This document shows, in pieces, positions 56,559-64,000 of a DNA stretch of 64,000 bases. Position 1 is the first letter of the stretch. Every line of letters starts with the position of its first letter. A program made the position numbers and the translations under genes. Below the pieces are notes generated by a model that was given only the letters and a program-made list of their open reading frames with translations, searched no databases and was not told the origin of the DNA. Location of the stretch: assembly GCA_009746045.1 (NCBI GenBank), contig RPFO01000213.1, positions 6,571,609 to 6,635,608 on the forward strand. Direction: 5' to 3'. This stretch comes from Mesostigma viride. Taxonomy: Eukaryota > Streptophyta > Mesostigmatophyceae > Mesostigmatales > Mesostigmataceae.

Positions 56559-57143
56559 GGGTGGTCCCACGCGGAATGGGGTAGATTTTTGCAAGAAAAA
56601 AACGCTAGTTTCAATCGTCCGAAAACCGGACATTGCGCCGAAATTCTTGCCGAAAAATTTGCAGCGGAGCCAATTTTCCGCCGGCCGGAAAGGGTCTCTC
56701 TGCAGCTAGACCCTTCGCAAATCGTGCGAAATCACGCAAAATTTGCTGAAATTTACCAAAACTAGGCCAAAAAAGTGTAAAATCATGCGAAATCTTGAAA
56801 ATTTCGCTGAAATTGACCAAAAACCGACCAAAAAAGTGCGAATTCATGCAAAAAAGTTCGATTGCAAAAAAATTACGACAGTTAAAAATGCGTGAATTCA
56901 TGAGAAAATTTTCAAAGGGTCTCTCTGCAGCTAGACCCTTCGTGTAAAATTATGCGAAATCCTGTGAAATCGTGTGAAATTGTGTGAAGTTGTGCGAAAA
57001 TTGTGCGAAAATCACGCGAAATTGTGCAAAATTTTGCGGGCGTTCTCAAATCGCCAGAAAAAATTTCGAATCAAAAAGTTGAAAACAGCGTTTTTTTCTT
57101 GCAAAATGCGCGAAAAACTACCCCATTCGGCGTGGGACCACCC
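56559..57143. mobile_element. 585-bp non-autonomous DNA transposon with inverted repeats, in pol
   Basis: Terminal inverted repeats start GGGTGGTCCCACGC and match at about 25 of 26 outer bases, with a further inner match (TTGCAAGAAAAAAACGCT). A 4-bp duplication TCCA flanks it (56555-56558 and 57144-57147). It has no coding capacity. The interior is AT-rich with many TGCGAAAT-like words and two copies of a stem-loop, AAGGGTCT..AGACCCTT, at about 56688 and 56915. The superfamily is not determined. Confidence 0.85.
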
Positions 57144-58925
57144 TCCAAGGATAGGAATGAATACCTCACCCAGTACCTTCACGTGTACCCCGCCACTGAA
57201 GTCAGACACAAACTGATAGCTGGGTTCAGACATGCTGTACCCTGCTGCAGCCCTGGTCCCAATGATGGAAACCTGAGAATTAGTGTCTACCTCTAAGGCA
57301 GTGTCCAGCCCCAGATTGCCATGCCACCTGAGCTTGGCTACCTTGGGCTGCTTCTTGGCCCTTTGTAGAGCCCCAATCAATCCAGCCAAACTTGTCCCCC
57401 TGGGCTTGGTTAGTGCCTTGGGCTTGACAGTTGACTCCCCAGCTGTTGACCTTGCAGCCTGTTCAACAAGTACCTCTGCAACCTGGCCAGGGCTGACAGA
57501 TTCCCCTGCAACAGATGTGGTCGTTGCGTCAGTGATGTCACCTGGGACCTGAAAATCCTGCAGATCCTGTGAGCCTTGTGCCTGACTGCCCTCATTCATC
57601 AGGTTAGGCTTGACATATGACCAACTCAGCCGGTGTACATGCTTTGGTTCGTCCTCCATGCTGACCAAGCATGCGTGGCTAGCTTCATCAACCTGGGTAA
57701 CCACCCCAGGACTCCAGCTACCACGTTTGCCATAAAGGCTAGGTTCCTTCCAAGCTAGGACCTTCTGACCCACTTGTGGCTCCAGCATCTTCCAACCCCG
57801 GTCCTTCTCCCTCAGCTTGGCAAAGGTGACATGTGCAGCATGTTTCCAGCCCTCCAGCACATGTGGTGGGCACAGGCCATGATATAGACCCATTGGGCTG
57901 ACAGCAACTCCATCATAGTAGAAGTTAACCCTGCTGTTCAGCTGCTGCTCCACGTTCCTCAGCCATGCACTCCTGACAAGTGCAGGTGCAGACAAGGGTA
58001 CCCAGTCTTCAGAGATGATCAATTTCTTGACCTCCTGGATTGCCCTCTCGATAGCACCCTGCTGCCCATGAGCCTCCCTAGGTGTAACCAGCAACTCAGG
58101 AAGGGTAGGATCACCCTTGAGATGCTGAAACTGCATGTCCACCTGGATCCTTGTGGTAGGAAACTTGGCTCTTACATTCTGCAGGGCAGCCAGCAAGTAC
58201 CTGTTCTTCATAGAAGGTAAATGCTCCAGCACCTTGTATTTCGTGTACCTGTCCACGCACACCAACAGTTGCATGCCCCTGATGTGTTGGATATCACACT
58301 GCAGATCACCAATGCTCTGAGGTAGAGCTTTGGCATGTGATTTCCTGGGCTTGTTGGAGGACAACTGGCACTTACACCGTGAGGCAGCTTGCTGACACGC
58401 CTTAAGAAGGGGTGCCCTGCCCATACGGAAGGCAAAGTTGTTTGACAGAGAAGTGGCATGCCCAAACATGTTGTGGATTCGGGCACCCAACTCCTGGTAC
58501 ACAGAGGAAGCAGTCCCTGGCACAGTCAGGACTGTGCTGTCAGGTTGTCCAGCATCACCATGCTGACTTCCATCCTGTTCTGACTCAGAGCCTGAGTCAC
58601 CCTGCTCATGCCCAACACCTGGACCGCCAGCAGGGACCACATGCATACCACCAGAGGCCTTCACACCCCTCTGTGGTTGTACATTGGTTTCTCTCAAAAT
58701 GAGAGGTCCACCCTCGTGCCCAGCACGAGGATGCATAGGGTCAGACATTCTTACAGCTGCATCAGCTGTCAAGGACGTCTTCATAGGAACCTGTACCTCT
58801 CCAGGTGACCTGGGGCCACACTGAACCTGGAGATCACCCTCTTGTTGCCCAGATATAAAATCTGCATTGGAGCACCTGGCCTCCCCCTTGGGTGAATTAA
58901 GGTGTGTAGGGGTTGCCTCAGACAG
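57144..58925 (-). CDS. pol: Pol, first part: integrase and start of protease
   Basis: It is in the same frame as gag after the TGA; the first ATG is at 58784. Counting from that Met, a degenerate zinc-binding region (HNMFGH at 104, C137, C139) precedes an integrase core with D164 (LQCDIQ), D216 (IQVDMQ) and E246 (GAIERAIQ). A copia-like C-terminal part follows (GQKVLAWKEPSLYG, then GVVTQVDEASHACLV). Near residue 497 a retropepsin-like start appears (EVDTNSQVSIIG; Asn where D-T-G is usual). The frame then enters the inserted DNA transposon, and the last 40 or so residues of the readable ORF come from it. After removal of the insertion and one target duplication the frame would continue into RT. 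Confidence 0.8.
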
Positions 58926-60041
58926 TCACTGCTCCTTGTTGTCTTCTTGCTGACTGCCCTTTGAAGGCTGGCCTGCCTGGGACTTGTTGTTGTTCTTCTT
59001 GTTGTTGTTGTTATTCTTGTTGCTGCCCTGGCCCTGGGACTTCTTGAAGCTGGGACACTCCTTCTTGATGTGCCCCCACCCCTTGCACAGGTAGCATTGT
59101 ATCTTGGACTTGCCCTGGCCACTGCCCCCATTGTCAGACGCGTTGCCCTGCTTGGGCTGACCACCCACCCGCCTGAACACCGACTTGGAGTGTGACCTCC
59201 TGTCAGAATCAGGTGAATGATCTCCCTTGCGCTTGTTATGGTTGCCCCTACGCCCTCCTTGGCTTCGGTCAGCCTCAGACGTCTTGGAGCCACCCTGGGT
59301 ACGCCCGCCTGCCTGGGTAGCCTTCACTGCTGGCACTCCACCCTCAAACAGCTCCTCTGCCTCGAGAGCTTGTTTAATGATGACCTTGTAGGCCTTCAGG
59401 GTAGAGTGTGGGGCACACATGACTTTTAAGGAGCCACGTGTCGCCTTATCCAGCCCAGAAACCTTGAGCCAGTTGGTTAGGGCTATGTTATCAGCGACAT
59501 TAAAGCCGTGAGCCCTGCCCTCCTCAACCATCTTACAATAGTTGAGAAAGTTCTGGATCAGGTCCCCCTTGACCTCCCACCCTTGGTACTTGTCCTGCCA
59601 ATGGATGCCGACCTTCTTTCGTTGGTCTTCCAGCAGCTCCTTCAGCTCAGCCACGTACAGTGCCCAGGCCTTATTGGCCTTTTTGCACTCCCTGGTTAGG
59701 TCCTTAATCTGGTCAGTACACTTGCCAAAAGTGCTACTGCCTATCCAGATTTGATAGTAATTTGTACCACCGTACAAGCTAGGGAACCCTTCCAATCCCT
59801 CCACAAACTCTTCAGCCTGCTTAGGCTTGGAGTCTGAGGTTACAGGCTGCAACTGATTGACAATTAAAAGACCCTGTGTGGTAAGATCAAAGCCATGAAT
59901 AGCTTGTGCATTATTATTATTGTGAGGAAGGTTGGTAATCTCTCCGGTAAGCCCCACGTCATCTACGTGAGCGGTTCCACTACCAGCACCCCCATTATTA
60001 TTCCCACTGGCTGGACCCTTGCTACGGCGTCCCTCAGCCAT
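58926..60041 (-). CDS. gag: Gag (nucleocapsid) protein
   Basis: 371 residues from ATG at 60041. The central part is a helical copia-type capsid region. A CCHC zinc knuckle, CYLCKGWGHIKKEC (C-x2-C-x4-H-x4-C), lies near residue 316. The C-terminal tail is Asn/Lys-rich and ends DNKEQ. The stop is TGA, followed by CTG. The same frame stays open beyond it and runs into the integrase, so Gag and Pol are separated by this one codon. Gag would form the virus-like particle and bind the element RNA. Confidence 0.85.
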   Translation of the reverse strand: MAEGRRSKGPASGNNNGGAGSGTAHVDDVGLTGEITNLPHNNNNAQAIHGFDLTTQGLLIVNQLQPVTSDSKPKQAEEFVEGLEGFPSLYGGTNYYQIWIGSSTFGKCTDQIKDLTRECKKANKAWALYVAELKELLEDQRKKVGIHWQDKYQGWEVKGDLIQNFLNYCKMVEEGRAHGFNVADNIALTNWLKVSGLDKATRGSLKVMCAPHSTLKAYKVIIKQALEAEELFEGGVPAVKATQAGGRTQGGSKTSEADRSQGGRRGNHNKRKGDHSPDSDRRSHSKSVFRRVGGQPKQGNASDNGGSGQGKSKIQCYLCKGWGHIKKECPSFKKSQGQGSNKNNNNNKKNNNKSQAGQPSKGSQQEDNKEQ

Positions 60042-60211
60042 CCTGCACTACCAGCTATTCAAAGAACACCTTAACAAAGCAGCAGAAAATATGTACAAAA
60101 TTTTTGTGTCGCCACTGCCGCCTGCGCCGGTGTCGCTGCCGCCCCGCGAATTGCCGCTGAAAATTCGACAAAAAAAATGTCGACGAGTACTGCAGAAGAA
60201 AATTAGGCCGA
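60042..60211 (-). other. leader between the extra ORF and gag
   Basis: 170 bases without coding sequence. No primer-binding site was recognised here or just inside the 5' LTR. Confidence 0.4.
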
Positions 60212-60922
60212 CTAGTAGTCAAGGCCCCTGAAGTCGCAGTACGTGTATACGAACTCACGATCCTCCATATCCAGCTCCGGACCTGCACCGGTATGAATTA
60301 AAACCGGCGTGCTCCCCGCCGCGTAAGTTGCGACGCGCCGACGCGCGACGAGGCGCAGAGGATGTGTAAAGATCGTCAATAATTCCCACCCCGCGGGAAT
60401 CCACTCTCGCACAGAGGCGAGAAATGCCACCAGGTTAATTAAAACCTGGCGCTCGCGACTGCGTACGCCGCGAGTGAGCAGCGATAACAGCGCGAGATCC
60501 TGAAACAAATTTGTTGACACCGCCGGCGCGCCCCCCGTGCGTAGCGATGCCCAGTTTTGCAGGTTTCTCTGGTAACCGGTGAGTGAAGAGAGGACGTTGT
60601 CCAACTCCTCAATGGCAGTCGTGACTTCGGTCACCGACCGCAAACCTCCCCGCACCTGGACCGTAAATGTCGATAAAATGTTTCGAATCTGGTCCAACAG
60701 GTTGCGGATTGCCGGCACCAGTGCTGGCAAATCGGGGTCCTCGGGGTTATCCCCGAGCAATGCGTGAGCTGCACGCTGCTGACGATGAAGCTCGTCGAGC
60801 GAGACCGTTACTTCGTCGAGCAATTGCTGCCACGACGGCACCGTCGGTCTTGACGAAGAACCAGCCGGCGGAGCGGCTATTTCCTCATCGTCCGGAATCC
60901 GAAATTCTTCCGAATTTGGCAT
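60212..60922 (-). CDS. extra ORF upstream of gag in the LTR retrotransposon
   Basis: An uninterrupted 236-codon ORF starts with ATG at 60922, only 24 bases inside the 5' LTR, and ends 170 bases before gag in a different frame. The protein has an acidic N terminus (PNSEEFRIPDDEEIAAPP), a long helical middle (LLDQIRNILSTFTVQVR, then IEELDNVLSSLTGYQ) and a basic stretch (RLVARRRVATYA). No zinc knuckle, protease motif or membrane segment is obvious. The position fits a first ORF on the genomic RNA, so gag would need reinitiation, leaky scanning or a spliced RNA. The function is unknown. Confidence 0.65.
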   Translation of the reverse strand: MPNSEEFRIPDDEEIAAPPAGSSSRPTVPSWQQLLDEVTVSLDELHRQQRAAHALLGDNPEDPDLPALVPAIRNLLDQIRNILSTFTVQVRGGLRSVTEVTTAIEELDNVLSSLTGYQRNLQNWASLRTGGAPAVSTNLFQDLALLSLLTRGVRSRERQVLINLVAFLASVREWIPAGWELLTIFTHPLRLVARRRVATYAAGSTPVLIHTGAGPELDMEDREFVYTYCDFRGLDY

Positions 60923-60946
60923 CTTTTTGACAGAGCGTGTAATACG

Positions 60947-61563
60947 AGTTGTGAGGGTAAGAATGCCACGAATTCCGCCATGGTTCTTGCAGGAAGTTGC
61001 CTTTATTAATAATCAGGAAACACAGACGTAAGTCACGTCACTTCCAAGACTGCACGCAGCACAGACGACAGGGTCGCAGTGCCAAGAGAACGTGCACGCA
61101 AGAACTAGCGTCCCGGTGTGACCAAGTCACTCATATAGCTTGCTAGGGACGCGTCCAAGTATTCAGCTGCACTGTCACAGCTGAACTGTCAATCAATTGA
61201 TTACACAGACTCTGGCACGCCTTTGGCGCGCAGATCTATCAATTGTCCATACGGCTAGTCCTGTGGACCTATCCGTACACTAGTCAGCATCAATTGTCTC
61301 ATAGGTCCTGGCGCGCTACAGTGCGCCTACCTATCAATTGACCATCAAGTCCTGTACAAGTCCTGTCAACGTCCTGCGGACTATCAAAGTGACACTTGTA
61401 CATCCTGTGTCCGTACGCGCCCACAGTGGCGCGCCGGGTACTGTCGGCACAGCCTAGGAAACGTCATAACTTTTACGTTCCTTAACCAAATGAGGCGTTC
61501 AAGGTGCCGTTGGAAAGAGCGTAACAATCTCTATCCATCTAACGTAAACCCTTTACGTTAACT
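60947..61563 (-). repeat. 5' LTR
   Basis: 617 bp, bounded by AGTT at one end and AACT at the other, so the ends are an inverted AGTT/AACT pair instead of TG/CA. This choice gives a perfect 5-bp flanking duplication with the other LTR. Several TCAATTG words occur inside. Confidence 0.92.
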
Positions 61564-62560
61564 GCTGGGGCCACTAGCCGGTCAGCCGGCCATGCAGCAA
61601 CTGCTGTGTATAATAGGTCATGGCACTGATGTTTACCCATCTTTCTAGGAATGTCCTTGGGGCCAGCGTGCATGCATGCAGGCCGGCCAGGTCAGGATAT
61701 GCCGCCCTGGCTGGCCAAGCCGCTGGGGGCCGGCCAGACAGATCAAGGTTGGTGTCTATATCTGACTGGTGCGAGCAAGATGCATGTCCTACGAATGCGC
61801 TATCCTACGCTGTCCAGCAGGGGCGGCCCAGCACGTCCTCGTCCGGGATCCACTTTCTTTGTGGCTCCTGCAACGCCTGACGGCTGGCCAACCCCCGGAT
61901 GCACTTCTTTTTCGGGGTTTAACGTACAGCCGGGCTAGACAGCAGTGGGAAGCTGTGCAGGCAGGCCCGCATGGGCATCGATCCCGGGGATGTTTTCCTT
62001 TAATTCACAGGCTGCCGGCCTCCGGCATGGGGGGGCGACGCACGACGCCATCGCTGGCCATCGAGTCGCCGGAGGCCATTCAGCTGCGCGGTGGGCTTCG
62101 GCCCTCTCGGTCACGCGCTACATTGGCCTCCACCGCAGCCTCCTGGGGCGAGACATCCCGCCCGCCCTCTGGGCTCAGGCCCTGGGTTTTGACCCTGGTT
62201 TTCGGCGCCACTTCGGTGGCGTCAAGTTTTGACGTCTTCCAGTTTTAATCTCCCGTCTTTTAGCTATCAACTGACCTCACCCTTGTCACTGTGGGAGGTC
62301 CTAGGGGGGAAATGGTTTAAAACTAACCCGTCCGAAATGCGAGGCATACCCTCAGGGTACAAAGATTCTACAAAGATCGACCTATGACATGTGGAAAACC
62401 CTATACGTTCAGGCCCTGGCGGAGCATCCTGGTTACCGTGCCGTTCAGCCGTGTGGCCATGCAGCGTGTCCGTGCATGATCGAGCGTCCATCCATGCCTC
62501 GGCGCCATAGGTGAGCACCGTGAGGATCGACCAGGACCTTAAGGGCCCTCAGCCCTGACA
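61564..62560 (-). pseudogene. family C LINE fragment, minus strand, with an insertion of about 490 bp
   Basis: 61564-61831 corresponds to 48950-49150 of the family C copy but carries extra bases such as CGTGCATGCATGCAGG and CCGGCC. 62323-62560 continues the same element (GTCCGAAATGCGAGGCATAC, and the LTYGAEAW coding region near 62510). The block at about 61832-62322 is an unrelated insertion; in one plus frame it reads PPALWAQALGFDPGFRR and ends at a TGA near 62230. Its identity is unknown. Confidence 0.65.
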
Positions 62561-63300
62561 TAGAGAGGATCAACAGTCTCCATAGAGGGTAGAGGCTGTG
62601 CTGCCATAGAAAGCAACAATACCCTTACACTCATCCCAAATAAAATGGGGAGATCTGCGTTCAAAAGACATGACATTCATTCAGATAACTCACGTTGGGG
62701 TGGACGGTGATACTTGTCTCGTTTGCATATGCCGTCCAGCCCAGGCCGCCCACCGCCGGCGATGGGGATAGGCCAGGAGTGCTTTTATCACATAACAGCT
62801 GGAGCGTTTCTATGCTCCTCATGCTGCAGCGATAGCTTTCTGTTTGGTTATGATATGTTGAAAAGATAGCCACCGCTCTTGAGCATTATATCAGAGCATG
62901 CATGAGGAAAGAAAGCAACGGACTTGCTTACGCTGGAAGCCCCAGGGGCCGGCGCGGGGCCGGTGCCTCCTGGGGGGTTGTTTTCCTGCCGCATTCAGTT
63001 GCCGCTGCCATGGCTGCTCCAGCAGTGGGTGCTGCTGTCGCAGCCGCCGGGGAAGAGGGTTGGTCGGTGCCCCGTAGGGGAACCAGCTCCGCCACCGGCT
63101 GGCGCACAGGGGAGGGGGGTTGTTCGGACTGCCTCGCGGCAGCCGGACCCTCCACCTGGCTGGTATTGTCATGGTTGTTCTTTTGTTTTCTTTTTCTTTT
63201 TCCTTGTCTTCTTTTTGTTTTGTTGTTATTGCATGCAGGCGCACCGACATCAGCCGGTGCCCTGTTGTCTGGCGGACGACGCTGATCATCATCGTCGTCC
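62561..63300. other. unassigned sequence
   Basis: GC-rich at 62930-63170, with Pro/Ala-rich ORFs on both strands and none convincing. T-rich from 63180. No match to other parts of the window. Confidence 0.3.
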
Positions 63301-63311
63301 CCAAGATATAG

Positions 63312-63339
63312 TTTTTTTTTTTTCTTTTTTTTTTTTTCC
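63312..63339. repeat. poly(T) tract
   Basis: About 27 T with a single internal C. It could be the poly(A) tail of a minus-strand retroelement (62560-63312), but no element body was identified. Confidence 0.6.
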
Positions 63340-63885
63340 AGTGCCGGTTTGAACCATTGTTGAGTTTGATGTTGCTGAAGAGCGTTTATAAAATTCAAGT
63401 TAGAATACGAACGACCAACTTGGTACAATGCTTGAGAACACAGAGTGCTGAGAGCAATGATTCAATTGCTTGGTTCATTAGAAAATAGGTTTACCCTTTA
63501 TCAACGTTCCTCTCACTGGCTGCGCCGCCAGTGACCGTTGGGTGCAGACCGTTGGCCCGAGGCCGCACGATGACAGGTCGCAGTCTAGTCACTGCATCGT
63601 GTGATCACAGATCAATGCACGCTGCAGTACGGTCCCTATCTAGGATACTCTAGTACCGTCCAATGACAGGACACTACGTATGCTGGGTACTGACATCTGT
63701 CACGTACCCCAGTACCCAAAGTACCTATCTAGGGAAACGTATGCGACTCGACTAGCATTCCTATCTGCATAATAGCCCACGTGGTATTTATATTCACATA
63801 CCAACGTAGGTTTACAAGGCTTATTCATACGTTGTATTCACAATGCCTTTGAGACTTAGTCTACAGCAAAGCATGGAGACTAACT
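63340..63885. other. no gene seen
   Basis: Mixed-composition sequence with many TAGT, GTAC and CTAG words. No ORF of note. Confidence 0.3.
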
Positions 63886-64000
63886 GGGTGGGTGGGTGGA
63901 CGTGGGTGGGTGGGTGGGTGGGTGGGTGGGTGGGTGGGTGGGTGGGTGGGTGGGTGGGTGGGTGGGTGGGTGGGTGGGTGGGTGGGTGGGTGGGTGGGTG
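63886..64000 (+). repeat. (GGGT)n array running off the window end
   Basis: At least 27 GGGT units with one interruption (GGACGT near 63900). G-rich on the plus strand and capable of forming quadruplexes. The full length is unknown. Confidence 0.95.

Larger units (their letters stand above)
53143..61563 (-). mobile_element. Ty1/copia-like LTR retrotransposon, 8.4 kb, with extra ORF
   Basis: Two direct LTRs of 617 bp with about three differences between them are flanked by the 5-bp duplication GCTGG (53138-53142 and 61564-61568). It is coded on the minus strand: extra ORF, gag, then integrase, protease, RT and RNase H. A purine tract precedes the 3' LTR. It is inserted in a family C LINE, whose sequence continues across the target site (GGGCTGG before, GGCCACTAG after). 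It is itself interrupted by a 585-bp DNA transposon in the protease region. A second break is a frameshift between RT and RNase H near 55470. It is young by LTR similarity but no longer able to make an intact Pol. Confidence 0.92.

Noticed and set aside
57012..57143. C-terminal 40 or so residues of the integrase-protease ORF as real protein
   Set aside because: They are encoded by the inserted DNA transposon, not by the retrotransposon.

Overview
This is nuclear DNA of a GC-rich, intron-bearing photosynthetic-type eukaryote, most likely a green alga. The evidence is a PIP5K with an N-terminal MORN array (an architecture best known from Viridiplantae), a short degenerate run of CCCTAAA-type (plant telomere-like) repeats, introns with ordinary GT-AG ends, and several retrotransposon classes. 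The species cannot be fixed from this sequence.

Layout. (1) 466-1093: 3'-terminal exon of an unknown gene. (2) 1.5-10.0 kb: nested retrotransposons. These are fragments of an ORF1-only LINE with (TTAA)n tails, a decayed copy (3641-5620) and a nearly intact copy (about 5790-10002) of an R2-like non-LTR element that carries a RING-H2 finger. (3) 10285-10905: about 207 CAG units. (4) 13046-36404, minus strand: one very large gene for an ABCA-type full ABC transporter. I could reconstruct 13 exons (34809 to 13046) whose reading phases agree across all 12 introns, plus a first exon. (5) 37494-39815, plus strand: an intact intronless MORN-PIP5K, divergent from the ABCA gene. (6) 41.9-53.1 kb: a dense nest of LINE fragments (families B, C, D and the ORF1-only family) joined at AT-rich or TTAA tails, often tail to tail. 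(7) 53143-61563, minus strand: a young LTR retrotransposon (two 617-bp LTRs, only about three differences seen between them, GCTGG target duplication), inserted in a family C LINE and itself interrupted by a 585-bp inverted-repeat DNA transposon. (8) 61.6-64.0 kb: LINE remnants, unrecognised sequence and a (GGGT)n array.

Main unusual observations. First, the introns of the ABCA gene repeatedly contain degenerate tandem copies of their own splice junctions (exon edge plus intron edge), seen at seven or eight junctions. Second, the decayed R2-like copy differs from its intact sister by many micro-insertions that are self-complementary: a dinucleotide XY becomes XY, its reverse complement, then XY. 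Third, the LTR element appears to be ordered gag, integrase, protease, RT, RNase H, has gag and pol in one frame separated by a single UGA, has non-TG..CA ends and carries an extra ORF before gag. Fourth, both nucleotide-binding domains of the ABCA protein lack the canonical catalytic residues.
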